Part shown: positions 50,959 through 61,225 of the stretch, one piece after another
Layout of the letters: each line of letters opens with the position of its first letter
Position numbering within the stretch: position 1 is the first letter of the stretch
Source of the DNA: Bradyrhizobium sediminis
Lineage (GTDB): Bacteria > Pseudomonadota > Alphaproteobacteria > Rhizobiales > Xanthobacteraceae
Reading direction: 5' to 3'
DNA length: 64,000 nt
NCBI RefSeq assembly: GCF_018736105.1
Contig: NZ_CP076135.1
Location: forward strand, 3,532,001-3,596,000
Made by a program: the position numbers and the translations under genes
Notes under the pieces: generated by a model
The model's input: only the letters and a program-made list of their open reading frames with translations
Databases searched by the model: none
What the model was told of the DNA's origin: nothing

Positions 50959-52494
50959 ATGACCCGTATCGCCGTTGGCGGCTTCCTGCACGAAACCAAT
51001 ACCTTTGCGCCGACCAAGGCGACCTATGCCGATTTCGTGCATGGCGGCGGCTGGCCGTCGATGGCGCATGGCGGCGATATTCTGACGACCATGCGCAACA
51101 TCAATGTCGGGCTGGCCGGTTTCATCAGCGCAGCGCAAGCCCGCGGCTGGGAGATAGCGCCGACCATCGCCTGCGCCGCCAGCCCCTCGGCCCATGTCAC
51201 CGAGGACGCCTATGAGCGCATCGTCAAGGCGTTGGTCGACGGCATCAAAGCCGCAGGTCAGCTGGATGCGGTTTATCTCGACCTGCACGGCGCCATGGTG
51301 TCGGAGCATCTCGACGACGGTGAAGGCGAAATTCTCCGGCGCGTGCGCGCGGTGATCGGCAACGACCTGCCGCTGGTGGTCAGCCTCGACCTGCACGCCA
51401 ATGTGACGCCAGAAATGGTGGAACATGCCGATGCGCTGATCGCCTACCGCACCTATCCCCATGTCGACATGGCCGACACCGGCCGCGCCGCCGCCGAGCA
51501 TCTGGCGCTGTTGCTCGACAGCGGACACAAATACGCAAAGGCGTTCCGGCAACTGCCGTTCCTGATTCCGATCAGCTGGCAGTGCACCAACGACCAGCCG
51601 ACCAAAGGCATCTACCAGAAGCTGGCGGCGATGCAGAGCGACGCGGTGCCGACGCTGTCCTTTGCGCCGGGTTTCCCGGCGGCGGATTTTGCCCATTGCG
51701 GGCCGAGCGTGTTCGCCTATGGCCGGACGCAGGAAGATGCCGATACGGCGGCCGACCAGCTCGCCGCGCTGGTCGAGGGCCACGAAGACGATTTTGACGG
51801 CCGCATCTTCACGCCCGACGAGGGCGTGCTGCACGCCATGGAACTGGCGACGCGCGCGACGAAGCCGGTCATCATCGCCGACACCCAGGACAATCCCGGC
51901 GCCGGCGGCGATTCCGACACCACGGGCATGCTGCGCGCGCTGGTCCGCAACAAGGCGACCAAAGCCGCGATCGGCGTGATCTACGATCCGGAGTCGGCGT
52001 TGGCCGCGCATGTTGCCGGCGTTGGCGCCGTCGTCACGCTGGCGCTAGGCGGCAAGTCGGGCATCCCGGGCGATGAACCGTATCAAGAAACCTTCGTCGT
52101 CGAGGAATTATCCGATGGAAAATTCGTCGCGCCGGGTCCGTATTACGGCGGCCGCGACATGGACATGGGACCGTCGGCTTGCCTTCGGATCGGCGATGTC
52201 AGGGTGGTCGTGGGCTCCTACAAGGCGCAGCTCGCGGACCAATCGATGTACCGCTATGTCGGCATCGAGCCGACCGAGCAGTCCATCCTCGTCAACAAGA
52301 GCTCGGTGCATTTCCGCGCCGATTTCGAGCCGATCGCCGAAAAACTCCTGATCTGCGCCGCGCCCGGCGCGATGCCGGCCGATACCGCCGCGCTGCCCTG
52401 GACGCGGCTGCGCCCGGGCGTGCGCGTCAGGCCGAACGGTCCCGCCTTCGCTCCCGAAACCGAATCACGTTCAACGTCTTCTGCAACCGGATAA
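50959..52494 (+). CDS. M81 family metallopeptidase (MlrC-like)
   Basis: 511 residues. MlrC of microcystin degradation is the reference for this family, which hydrolyses small linear peptides. Metal-binding motifs are visible: GGFLHETNTFAPT, DLHGAMVSE, DLHANVTPEMVEHADALIAYRTYPHVDM. It follows the transporter and a repeat by about 115 bp. Cytoplasmic. It probably acts on imported peptides or amides. Confidence 0.9.
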   Translation: MTRIAVGGFLHETNTFAPTKATYADFVHGGGWPSMAHGGDILTTMRNINVGLAGFISAAQARGWEIAPTIACAASPSAHVTEDAYERIVKALVDGIKAAGQLDAVYLDLHGAMVSEHLDDGEGEILRRVRAVIGNDLPLVVSLDLHANVTPEMVEHADALIAYRTYPHVDMADTGRAAAEHLALLLDSGHKYAKAFRQLPFLIPISWQCTNDQPTKGIYQKLAAMQSDAVPTLSFAPGFPAADFAHCGPSVFAYGRTQEDADTAADQLAALVEGHEDDFDGRIFTPDEGVLHAMELATRATKPVIIADTQDNPGAGGDSDTTGMLRALVRNKATKAAIGVIYDPESALAAHVAGVGAVVTLALGGKSGIPGDEPYQETFVVEELSDGKFVAPGPYYGGRDMDMGPSACLRIGDVRVVVGSYKAQLADQSMYRYVGIEPTEQSILVNKSSVHFRADFEPIAEKLLICAAPGAMPADTAALPWTRLRPGVRVRPNGPAFAPETESRSTSSATG

Positions 52495-52500
52495 CTGACC

Positions 52501-53673
52501 ATGCCCAACATCGAACGCATCGACGGCTACGCCGACGAACTCACCGCCATCCGTCGCGATCTGCACGCGCATCCCGAGATCGGCTTCGAGGAGGTCCGCA
52601 CCTCCGGAATCGTCGCCGACAAGCTGACGCAATGGGGCATCGAGGTGCATCGCGGGCTCGGCGGCACCGGCGTGGTCGGCGTGCTCAAGGGCAAGGGCGT
52701 CGGCACCAAGCGGATCGGCCTGCGCGCCGACATGGATGCGCTGCCGATGGAAGAGAACACCAATCTGCGCTGGCGCTCGACCATTCCCGGCCGCTTCCAC
52801 GGCTGCGGCCATGACGGCCACACCACCATGCTGCTCGGCACCGCGCGCTATCTGGCCGAAACCCGGAACTTCGACGGCACCGTGCATTTCATCTTCCAGC
52901 CGGCGGAAGAAGGTCTCGGCGGCGCCCGCGCCATGATCAAGGACGGGCTGTTCGAGAAATTCCCCTGCGACGAGATCTACGGGCTGCACAACGCGCCCGA
53001 CCTGAATCACGGCGAGATCGCGATCCTGCCCGGACCGGCGATGGCCGGCGCCGACTTCTTCGACATCACCATCTCGGGCTATGGCGCGCATGGCGCGATG
53101 CCGGAGCGCTCGAAGGATCCGGTCGTGATCGCGATGACGCTCGGCCAGGCGCTGCAGACCATCGTCAGCCGCAACGTCGATCCGCTGCAGTCGGCGGTGC
53201 TGTCGATCACCCAGATCCATTCGGGCTCCGCCTACAACGTGATCCCGGGCGAAGCCAAACTGTGCGGCACGGTGCGGGCCTTTTCCGACGAAGTGCGGGC
53301 GCTGATCCGCGAGCGGATGCGCGCCCTGTGTGCCGGCATGGCCATGGCCTTCCATGTCGAAATCGTCGCCGACATCCGCGACACCTTCGGCGTGCTGGTG
53401 AACGAGGAAGAGCAGTCCAGCGTGGTCGAGGCCGTGGCGCGCACGGTGGTCGATCCCACCAAGGTCTTCACCCGGTCGCAGCCGAAGATGGGCAGCGAGG
53501 ATTTCGCCGACATGCTGCAGGCGGTGCCCGGCGCCTATTTCTGGCTCGGCCATGACGGCTCGGTGCCCGTGCACAATCCCGGCTATGTGCTGGACGACAA
53601 GATCCTGCCGATCGGCGCCAGCATGTTCGCGCGCATCATCGAAACCCGGCTTCCGGCAGGCGCCCATGCATAA
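52501..53673 (+). CDS. M20D amidohydrolase (hippurate/indole-acetyl-amino-acid hydrolase type)
   Basis: 390 residues, 6 bp after the previous stop. Metal site and family motifs: LHAHPEIGFEE, ADMDALPMEE, HGCGHDGHTTMLLG, FQPAEEGLGGA, and FTRSQPKMGSEDFADM. Family members cleave N-acyl amino acids such as hippurate or IAA conjugates. Its last 8 bases overlap the amidase start, so the two are co-translated. Confidence 0.94.
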   Translation: MPNIERIDGYADELTAIRRDLHAHPEIGFEEVRTSGIVADKLTQWGIEVHRGLGGTGVVGVLKGKGVGTKRIGLRADMDALPMEENTNLRWRSTIPGRFHGCGHDGHTTMLLGTARYLAETRNFDGTVHFIFQPAEEGLGGARAMIKDGLFEKFPCDEIYGLHNAPDLNHGEIAILPGPAMAGADFFDITISGYGAHGAMPERSKDPVVIAMTLGQALQTIVSRNVDPLQSAVLSITQIHSGSAYNVIPGEAKLCGTVRAFSDEVRALIRERMRALCAGMAMAFHVEIVADIRDTFGVLVNEEEQSSVVEAVARTVVDPTKVFTRSQPKMGSEDFADMLQAVPGAYFWLGHDGSVPVHNPGYVLDDKILPIGASMFARIIETRLPAGAHA

Positions 53674-55087
53674 ACCGGCATCCGACGACGCGATCACCTC
53701 GCTGCACGACCTTTCCGCCGTCGACCTGATCGCCGGCTTTCGCGCCAAGCAGTTTTCGCCCTCGGAAGTGCTGGAAGACGTGCTGACGCACATCGCGGTG
53801 TGGGAGCCGCATATCAAGGCGCTGTACGCCTTTGACCCCGACGGCGCGCGCGCCACCGCCAGGGCCGCGACCGAACGCTGGCAAAAGGGCGAGCCGATGG
53901 GCACGCTCGACGGCGTTCCCGTCACCATCAAGGAGAACATCGCCACCAAGGGCGTGCCGGTGCCGCTGGGGGCGGCCAGCGTCAAACTGGTGCCGGCGCC
54001 GGCGGACGCGCCGCCGGCGGCGCGCTTGCGCGAAGCGGGTGCCGTGATCTTCTCCAAGACCACCATGCCGGATTACGGCATGCTGTCATCGGGCCTCTCC
54101 AGCTTCCATCCCCTCACCCGCAATCCCTGGGACCTGGCCAAGAATCCCGGCGGCTCCAGCGCCGGCGCGGGTGCAGCCGGCGCGGCCGGTTACGGCTCTC
54201 TGCATCTCGGCACCGACATCGGCGGTTCGGTGCGGCTGCCGGCGTGCTGGTGCGGCCTGGTCGCGCTTAAGCCGAGCCTCGGGCGGGTTCCGATCGATCC
54301 GCCCTATGTCGGCCGCATCGCAGGTCCGATGACCCGCACCGTCGACGACGCCGCATTGATGATGAGCGTGTTGTCGCGACCCGACCGCCGCGACGGCATG
54401 AGCCTGCCGCCCAATGACATCAACTGGAAGGCACTGGAAAAGTCGCCGCGCAAGCTGCGCATCGGATTGATGCTCGATGCCGGCACCGGCCAGGCGCTGG
54501 AGAAGGACGTGCGCGAAGTCGCCGTGAAGGCCGCGAAAGCCTTCGAGTCCGCGGGCGCCGTCGTCACCGAAGTCGACGGCATCATGACGCGCGAGTTGCT
54601 CGACGGGCTCGACAATTTCTGGCGCGCGCGGATGTGGGACGACCTGTCCAGGCTGACGCCGGCCGAACGCGCCAAGGCGCTGCCCTATATCCGCCAATGG
54701 GCGGAGACCGCGACAAAACTGTCGGGCGTCGACGTCATCAGGGGTTTCAACGCCACCATGGCGATTCGATCGGCGGCCGCGAAACTGTTCTGCGAAATCG
54801 ATTACGTGATCTCGCCGGTGTCGCCGGTGGTGAACTTCGCCGCCGAACTCGCCGCCCCGATCAACGATCCCGACAAGCCGTTCGAGCACATCGCCTATAC
54901 CGTGCCCTGGAACATGTCGGAAAATCCGGCCGCCTCGATCAATGGCGGTTTCGACAAGGAGGGTTTTCCGATCGGCGTGCAGATCGTCGGCCGCCGCTTC
55001 GACGACATCGGCGTGCTCGGCATGGCCAAGGCGTTCGAGGGATTGCGCGGACCGCAACGGCCATGGCCCAGCCCGCCGAAGAAGTAG
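53666..55087 (+). CDS. Amidase (amidase signature family)
   Basis: 473 residues, overlapping the upstream gene by 8 bp. The amidase signature reads NPGGSSAGAGAAGAAGYG then GTDIGGSVRLPACW. The catalytic triad can be placed: Lys in VTIKENIA, Ser in GGSSAG, Ser in GGSVR. Substrates in this family range from indoleacetamide to glutamyl-tRNA amidation; without GatB/GatC nearby, a catabolic amidase is more likely. Context suggests deamidation of imported compounds. Confidence 0.94.
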   Translation: MHKPASDDAITSLHDLSAVDLIAGFRAKQFSPSEVLEDVLTHIAVWEPHIKALYAFDPDGARATARAATERWQKGEPMGTLDGVPVTIKENIATKGVPVPLGAASVKLVPAPADAPPAARLREAGAVIFSKTTMPDYGMLSSGLSSFHPLTRNPWDLAKNPGGSSAGAGAAGAAGYGSLHLGTDIGGSVRLPACWCGLVALKPSLGRVPIDPPYVGRIAGPMTRTVDDAALMMSVLSRPDRRDGMSLPPNDINWKALEKSPRKLRIGLMLDAGTGQALEKDVREVAVKAAKAFESAGAVVTEVDGIMTRELLDGLDNFWRARMWDDLSRLTPAERAKALPYIRQWAETATKLSGVDVIRGFNATMAIRSAAAKLFCEIDYVISPVSPVVNFAAELAAPINDPDKPFEHIAYTVPWNMSENPAASINGGFDKEGFPIGVQIVGRRFDDIGVLGMAKAFEGLRGPQRPWPSPPKK

Positions 55088-55110
55088 AACGGCGCGGCGG
55101 GCATAGACAC

Positions 55111-55214
55111 CCGTCATGCGCGGGCTCGACCCGCGCATCCATCCTCTTCAAGAGATGGATTGCCGGGTCACCTAGCGCAAAGACGCGCTTTGCGCTTTTG
55201 CCCGGCAATGACGG
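55111..55214. repeat. Palindromic repeat (CCGTCAT family)
   Basis: Outer arms CCGTCAT/ATGACGG, with an internal CATCCATC...GATGGATTGC hairpin and GCGCAAAGACGCGCTTTGCGC. It lies between the amidase stop and the crotonase start, and is similar to 59812-59930. Confidence 0.7.
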
Positions 55215-55254
55215 TATGAAATCAAAATAACAACCGAGAGGAAACCACACCCCA

Positions 55255-56145
<891 letters not shown>

Positions 56146-56155
56146 AGGCGAAGCG

Positions 56156-56196
56156 GTCATTCCGGGATGGTGCGTAAGCACCAGACCCGGAATGAC
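56156..56196. repeat. 41-bp perfect palindromic repeat
   Basis: GTCATTCCGGG pairs with CCCGGAATGAC, and inside TGGTGC pairs with GCACCA. It sits between two convergent gene ends. Confidence 0.75.
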
Positions 56197-56200
56197 AAGC

Positions 56201-57178
56201 TCACCCCATCATCAGCGCCACGCGCCCGATCGCCTTGCGGTCGATCAGGAGCCGCATCGCCTTCGCATAGTCTTCCAGCGGCAGGCGGTGCGAGACGTTG
56301 GGACGGATTTTCCCCGCCTCGGCCCATTCCACCAAAGCCTTCAACCGCACTGCCGCCAGTTCAGGATTTCGCCGCACCGCTTCGCCGGCGCGGACGCCGA
56401 GCACGCTGGCGCCCTTGATCAGCAACAAATTGGTGCGGGCAAGCCCGATGCCGCCGGTGAAGCCGATCACCAATAGCCGCGCGCCCCAGTTGATACAGCG
56501 CATGCTGTTCTCGAACACCTCGCCGCCGACGGGATCGAACACCACATCGGCGCCGCGCCCGTCGGTAATGCGCTTGACGGCGTCGCGGAACGGCTCGCGG
56601 CTGTAGAGCACCAGGTGATCGGCGCCGCGCGCCTTGGCGACCGCGAGCTTCTCTTCGGATGACGCCGCCGCGATCACGGTCGCCCCTAGCATCTTGCCCA
56701 TCTCGACCGCGGCGAGCCCAACGCCGCCGCCGGCGCCGTGCACCAGCAGCACTTCGCCTGATTGAACCTTGCCGCGATCGATCAGCGCGTGATAGGCGGT
56801 GCCATGGCCGGCAAGAAAGGTCGCGCCTTCGGCAAAATCAAAAGTCGAGGGCATCGGCGTCAGCTGCGACGGCGCCACCACGGCCTCGTCGGCATAGGCG
56901 CCGTGCCGCATCTTGACGATCACCCTGTCGCCGACCGCGACACCGCCGACATCGGCGCCGACCTCGGCGACCTCGCCGGCGGCTTCCATTCCCGGCGTGA
57001 ACGGCAACGGCGGCTTGAGCTGGTATTCGCCCGCCACCATCAGGATGTCGGGAAAATTCAGCCCGGCGGCATGGATGGCGACGCGCACCTCGCCCGGCGC
57101 CAGCGGCGCGGAGGCAAAGGTTTCCAGGCGCAAGCTCTCGGGCGGACCGAGCTCGCGGCAGACGACTTTCTTCGGCAT
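56201..57178 (-). CDS. NADPH:quinone oxidoreductase family protein
   Basis: 325 residues of the zinc-free medium-chain dehydrogenase/reductase type. The substrate-domain start is MPKKVVCRELGPPESLRLETF; the Rossmann fold has VHGAGGGVGLAAVEMGK; the GADVVFDPVGGEV strand follows. No zinc cysteines. Related enzymes are quinone reductases or acrylyl-CoA reductases. Its ATG overlaps the stop of the isomerase gene upstream (ATGA), so the two are coupled. Confidence 0.92.
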   Translation of the reverse strand: MPKKVVCRELGPPESLRLETFASAPLAPGEVRVAIHAAGLNFPDILMVAGEYQLKPPLPFTPGMEAAGEVAEVGADVGGVAVGDRVIVKMRHGAYADEAVVAPSQLTPMPSTFDFAEGATFLAGHGTAYHALIDRGKVQSGEVLLVHGAGGGVGLAAVEMGKMLGATVIAAASSEEKLAVAKARGADHLVLYSREPFRDAVKRITDGRGADVVFDPVGGEVFENSMRCINWGARLLVIGFTGGIGLARTNLLLIKGASVLGVRAGEAVRRNPELAAVRLKALVEWAEAGKIRPNVSHRLPLEDYAKAMRLLIDRKAIGRVALMMG

Positions 57179-57786
57179 CAGGCCGCCCGCGCCTTGAGCC
57201 GCTGCAGCGCTTCGCGGATCAGCGGCATCCGGTCGTTGCCGAAATACATGTCTGCCTTGTCGATGAAGATGGTCGGCGAGCCGAACCCGCCGCGCGCCAT
57301 CACTTCATCGGTATTCGCCTTGAGCTGATCCTTGATCGCCTGCTCGCCGATGCCGGCGAAGAATTTTTGCGGATCGACGCCGACGCCTTTGCAGATCTCG
57401 GTCAATACTTCGTCCTTCGAGATGTCCTTGTCGGCGCCCCAATAGGCCTCGAATACCGCGCGCGCGAACGGCACCATGTCCTTGCCCAGCCAGATGCAGC
57501 CGCGCATTGCTTTCACGCTGTTCACCGGGAACACCGTCGGCGGCATCTTGATCGCAAGACCGGCGGAACGCGCCCAGTCGGCGAGGTCTTTCTTCATGTA
57601 GCGCGCCTTCAGCGGCACCGGCGTTTCGCGCGATGCGTAGACGCTGGGATTGACGGTGTTGAAGATGCCGCCGACCAGGATCGGCCGCCACGAAATCTCG
57701 ACGCCGAATTCCTTGGCGATCGGCTGGATGTTGTGGAAGGCGAGATAGGTCCAGGGGCTGGAGCAGTCGAAGAAAACTTCGATCAT
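57178..57786 (-). CDS. 2-hydroxychromene-2-carboxylate isomerase-like DsbA-family protein
   Basis: 202 residues. The thioredoxin-fold start FFDCSSPWTYLAFHNIQPIAKEFGVEISWRPILVGGIF has Ser where DsbA has the redox cysteine, matching HCCA isomerases of naphthalene pathways, which use glutathione. The tail GVDPQKFFAGIGEQ, RGGFGSPTIFID is family-typical. Cytoplasmic. Coupled to the quinone reductase; with the GST fragment and crotonase it may form an aromatic or glutathione-linked set. Confidence 0.9.
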   Translation of the reverse strand: MIEVFFDCSSPWTYLAFHNIQPIAKEFGVEISWRPILVGGIFNTVNPSVYASRETPVPLKARYMKKDLADWARSAGLAIKMPPTVFPVNSVKAMRGCIWLGKDMVPFARAVFEAYWGADKDISKDEVLTEICKGVGVDPQKFFAGIGEQAIKDQLKANTDEVMARGGFGSPTIFIDKADMYFGNDRMPLIREALQRLKARAA

Positions 57787-57821
57787 GGTGGCGTTTTCCC
57801 TTTGCTATTTGATTTATCGAT

Positions 57822-57923
57822 CCTCATCCTGAGGAGCGCGCTTTTGGCGCGCGTCTCGAAGGATGAGGTCCCGTCGGCAGCCTCATGGTTCGAGAGGGCG
57901 CTTCGCGCCTCCTCACCATGAGG
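57822..57923. repeat. Palindromic repeat (CTCATCCTGAGGAG family), second copy
   Basis: Same family as 50741-50843: opens CCTCATCCTGAGGAGC, GTCTCGAAGGATGAG inside, ends CTCACCATGAGG. It lies 9 bp beyond the stop of the disrupted GST gene. Confidence 0.75.
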
Positions 57924-57932
57924 GGTTACATC

Positions 57933-58635
57933 TCATTTCCTCCCCGCCAGCTCCTTCGCGGCCCGGCCGAACATGATCCTGCGGGATTCCTCGTCGAACG
58001 GCTCCTTGACGAATTTGCCGATCGCAAGCCCCGCCTGCACCTGCGGCCGGGCGCGGACCACAGCGTACCAGCGTTTGACGTTGGGGTAATCGTCGAGTGT
58101 GAAGCCGCGCCTTGTGCGTCATGGCCCAGGGGAAGCAGGCGATGTCGGCGATCGAATAGTCGCTGCCGGCGACGTAAGCCCCGGTCTTGCCCAGTTCGCG
58201 GTCGAGCACGCCATAGAGCCGCGCCGCCTCGTCGCGGTAGCGCTCGATCGCGTAGGGGATTTTCTCAGCTGCATAGAGTGCGAAATGGCCGTGCTGGCCG
58301 AGCATCGGACCGAGCCCGCTCATCTGCCACATCAGCCATTGCATGACGTTGGAGCGGGCGCGCATCTCCTTCGGCAGGAAGCGCCCGGTCTTGTCGGCGA
58401 GATAGATCAGGATCGCACCGGTCTCGAACACCGAGAACGGCTCGCCGCCGTCGGATGGCGCATGGTCGACGATCGCGGGAATCCGGTTGTTCGGGCTGAT
58501 GGCGAGAAATTCCGGCTTGAACTGGTCGCCGGAGCGGATGTTGACGGGAATCACGGTGTAGGGAAGCCCGAGTTCCTCCAGCATGATCGTGATTTTCCAG
58601 CCATTCGGCGTCGGCGCATAGTGAAGATCGATCAT
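57933..58635 (-). pseudogene. Glutathione S-transferase, frameshifted near the 3' end
   Basis: From ATG 58635 (MIDLHYAPTPNGWKITIMLEELGLPY) about 175 residues read as a normal YghU/YfcG-like GST: thioredoxin fold, NRIPAIVDHAP with the cis-proline, then a helical domain up to PWAMTHKA. The frame then shifts and the product becomes arginine-rich, with its stop only at 57913. On the other frame, the expected ending GFTLDDYPNVKRWYAVVRARP...FGRAAKELAGRK resumes and stops at 57933. A loss of two bases (or gain of one) at 58104-58110 would explain it. Either a pseudogene or a sequence error; the last ~55 residues would be altered. Confidence 0.88.
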
Positions 58636-58768
58636 GGGCTCGTCCTGAGGGAAACGGCCCACATCCTAGCCCGCGACGTCAGCCCCTTCCAGTCATCAAG
58701 GCGGTCTTGTGGGGCGCCTAGCGAACATGGCACACAGGCGCAAACGATAACCGCCCGGGAGGCCCACC

Positions 58769-59791
58769 ATGCTGTTTCCAACCACGATCGCCGGCTCGCT
58801 GCCGAAGCCGGAATGGCTGGCCGAGCCCAATACGCTGTGGGCGCCCTGGAAATCGAAGGGTGAGGAACTGGCGCGGGCCAAGCGCGACGCCACTTTGCTG
58901 GTGCTGAAACTGCAGGAAGACGCCGGCATCGACATCCTCACCGAGGGCGAGCAGTCGCGCCAGCACTTCGTCCATGGCTTCCTGGAGAAGATCGAAGGCA
59001 TCGATTTCGCCCACAAGGTCGAGATGGGAATCCGCAAGGACCGCTACAAGGCGATGGTGCCGCAGGTGGTGTCGCCGTTGCGGCTGAAGGGCCGCGTCCA
59101 TGCCGACGAGGCCCGAATCGCCCGCACCCACACCACGCGGAAATTGAAATTCACCCTGCCCGGCCCGATGACCATCATCGACACCATCGCCGACCAGTAT
59201 TACGGCGACCGCGTCAAGATGGCGTTCGCCTTTGCCGAACTGCTCAACGAGGAAGCGAGAGCCTTGCAGGCCGATGGCGTCGACGTAATCCAGTTCGACG
59301 AGCCCGCCTTCAACGTCTACATGGATGAGGTCTCCGACTGGGGCATAAAAGCGCTGGAGCGCGCCGCCGAAGGCCTGACCTGCGCCACCGCCGTGCACAT
59401 CTGCTACGGCTACGGCATCAAGGCAAATACCGACTGGAAGGAAACGCTGGGAGCCGAGTGGCGGCAGTACGAGGATATCTTCCCGGCGATCGCCAAAAGC
59501 CCGATCCAGCAGGTCGCGATCGAATGCCGCAATTCCAGGGTGCCGCTGGAGCTGCTCGCTTTGCTCAAGGGCAAGATCGTGCAGGCCGGCGTGATCGATG
59601 TAGCCAGCGACACCGTCGAGACCGCCGAGGACGTGGTCAAGGTGATCGAGGCGGTCTCGAAATTCGTGCCCGTCAGCAACATCGTCGCGACCACCAATTG
59701 CGGCATGGCGCCGATGCATCGCGATATCGCGGAAGCGAAGTTGATGGCGCTCGGTGCGGGGGCGAAATTGGCAAGACGGGAGCTGGGGTGA
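58769..59791 (+). CDS. MetE-type methionine synthase (C-terminal domain-like, cobalamin-independent)
   Basis: 340 residues, GGGAGG seven bases upstream. Short single-domain proteins of this type correspond to the C-terminal half of MetE. Motifs: TIAGSLPKPEWL, ILTEGEQSRQHFVHGF, IQFDEPAFN, HICYGYG, and TTNCGMAPM. The His and Cys in the last two are consistent with the zinc site that activates homocysteine. The methyl donor may differ from that of full MetE. I found no SAM riboswitch upstream. Cytoplasmic. Confidence 0.9.
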   Translation: MLFPTTIAGSLPKPEWLAEPNTLWAPWKSKGEELARAKRDATLLVLKLQEDAGIDILTEGEQSRQHFVHGFLEKIEGIDFAHKVEMGIRKDRYKAMVPQVVSPLRLKGRVHADEARIARTHTTRKLKFTLPGPMTIIDTIADQYYGDRVKMAFAFAELLNEEARALQADGVDVIQFDEPAFNVYMDEVSDWGIKALERAAEGLTCATAVHICYGYGIKANTDWKETLGAEWRQYEDIFPAIAKSPIQQVAIECRNSRVPLELLALLKGKIVQAGVIDVASDTVETAEDVVKVIEAVSKFVPVSNIVATTNCGMAPMHRDIAEAKLMALGAGAKLARRELG

Positions 59792-59811
59792 GAAGCGCGA
59801 CACCTTTTCGA

Positions 59812-59930
59812 CCGTCATGGCCGGGCTTGTCCCGGCCATCCACGTCTTGGTCACCGTTAGAGAAGAAAGACGTGGATGCCCGGGACATCTAGCGCGAAGA
59901 CGCGCTTCGCGCTTTTGCCCGGGCATCACG
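59812..59930. repeat. Palindromic repeat (CCGTCAT / ATCCACGTC family)
   Basis: 119 bp. It starts CCGTCATGGCCGGGC, has CATCCACGTCTT...AAGACGTGGATGCCCGGG, AGCGCGAAGACGCGCTTCGCGC, and ends GCCCGGGCATCACG. It shares blocks with 43856-43929 and 55111-55214. Confidence 0.75.
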
Positions 59931-59951
59931 ATTGATAGAGAGTATCGTAGC

Positions 59952-60575
59952 TCACGCCATCGACTCCACCGCGCTCGGATGCAGCACCGGGGCATATCCG
60001 GCGGCCAGCGTGCGCAATGTCGAAGGCGGAGTCAGCAGCAGCGCGCCTTCGAGTTCGGTGTCGGTCTCGCGATAGCCGCCCGGCGTCCACGCCAGCGCCC
60101 GGCCCTGGACGATCAGATGGATCTGCGCGCCCTCCTGCAACATCGCGCCGTCGGGCAATTGGTCGGGCGGCATCGGCAGCTCGTGCCGCCGCTTGGCCCC
60201 GCCGTCGAGCCGCTCGCGGTGAAGCACTGCGTCGATATCGCGGGCGAGAACACGGCCGACGCCGTTGCCTTGCTCCCACGCCGCACGAAACCGGTTGGCG
60301 TCGTCACGGCGGCAGTAGAAGCAGGGGCGATGCCCGGCCGCGAGCGCGGTGGCTTCATCCAGAAAGAACAGTTCGGTCCAGCTGCGGCCGCCCATCACCT
60401 CGCGCCGCCGCCCCCGGAATTCGCAAGAACAGGTGAGCCACGCCCGGCTCGCCCAGCGCCGCGTCAGTGTCTTGGTCCCGGGATCGTGAATGATGCCGCG
60501 ATTGCCGGTGAACATCCCGCGATGCGGGGTGGCAATGATTTCGCCTGTCGGCGTGACCCGGTTTTGCAGCGGCAT
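59952..60575 (-). CDS. Conserved hypothetical protein with cysteine motifs
   Basis: 207 residues. It opens with MPLQNRVTPTGEIIATPHRGMFTGNRGII; cysteine pairs at CSCEFRGRR and AGHRPCFYCRRDDANRFR could bind a metal. The region 75-95 recalls conserved proteins of alphaproteobacteria of unknown function. No signal peptide. Upstream, a variable stretch carries two short direct repeats (AATGGCGAATAG... type) near 60595-60655, which look like fragments of other repeats. Confidence 0.75.
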   Translation of the reverse strand: MPLQNRVTPTGEIIATPHRGMFTGNRGIIHDPGTKTLTRRWASRAWLTCSCEFRGRRREVMGGRSWTELFFLDEATALAAGHRPCFYCRRDDANRFRAAWEQGNGVGRVLARDIDAVLHRERLDGGAKRRHELPMPPDQLPDGAMLQEGAQIHLIVQGRALAWTPGGYRETDTELEGALLLTPPSTLRTLAAGYAPVLHPSAVESMA

Positions 60576-60656
60576 GGTGCGGTCGCGAATGGTGAGTGGC
60601 GAATGGCGAATAGCATATCTCCCCTATTCGCTACTCCCAATTCGCTATTCGCTACT

Positions 60657-61184
60657 TCACGCCGCGCCGTCGCGGATCGGCGGCTGGAACGACAGCGCGG
60701 TGTCCCAGGGAAAGTGGATCCAGGTGTCCTGCGACACTTCGGTGATGAAGGTATCGACCAGCGGCCGGCCCTGCGGCTTGGCGTAAACAGCGGCGAAATG
60801 CGCATCCGGCAGCATCTGGCGCACCAGCCGCCCGGTCTTGCCGGTATCGACGAGATCGTCGACGATCAACAGCCCCTTGCCGGTGCCGCCGCCGAGCCTT
60901 GCGATATCGGCCGAAACACCTTTCAGGACCTTCAGTTCGCCCTGCTGGTCGTGATCGTAGCTCGCCACGCAAACGGTATCGATCACGCGCAGGCCGAGTT
61001 CGCGCGCGACGATCGCCGCGGGCACCAGCCCGCCGCGGGTAATGGCGATGATGGCGTGAAACGGCCCGACCTCGTTGAGCCGCCAGGTCAGCGCCCGGCA
61101 ATCCCGGTGAAACTGGTCCCAGGAGACCGGGAATGGCTTGCCGGCCCGCTCCAGCGCGCCCGGTTCCGAATGATTATTCACCAC
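60657..61184 (-). CDS. gpt: Xanthine-guanine phosphoribosyltransferase
   Basis: 175 residues. The PRPP-binding motif [13 protein letters not shown] (about 108-120) and the PISW-like early segment [27 protein letters not shown], are diagnostic. The C-terminal [16 protein letters not shown] matches the purine-binding hood of Gpt. It salvages xanthine and guanine using PRPP and sits at the inner face of the membrane. It converges with or follows the hypothetical gene by about 80 bp. Confidence 0.95.
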   Translation of the reverse strand: MVNNHSEPGALERAGKPFPVSWDQFHRDCRALTWRLNEVGPFHAIIAITRGGLVPAAIVARELGLRVIDTVCVASYDHDQQGELKVLKGVSADIARLGGGTGKGLLIVDDLVDTGKTGRLVRQMLPDAHFAAVYAKPQGRPLVDTFITEVSQDTWIHFPWDTALSFQPPIRDGAA

Positions 61185-61225
61185 GCTGCTCTCGCTCCGT
61201 CTTCAGTGATCTCATCTCTTTCTTT

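Noticed and set aside
58640..58768. SAM riboswitch upstream of the MetE-like gene
   Set aside because: No SAM-I or SAM-II core motifs were recognisable in the 130 bp before the start.
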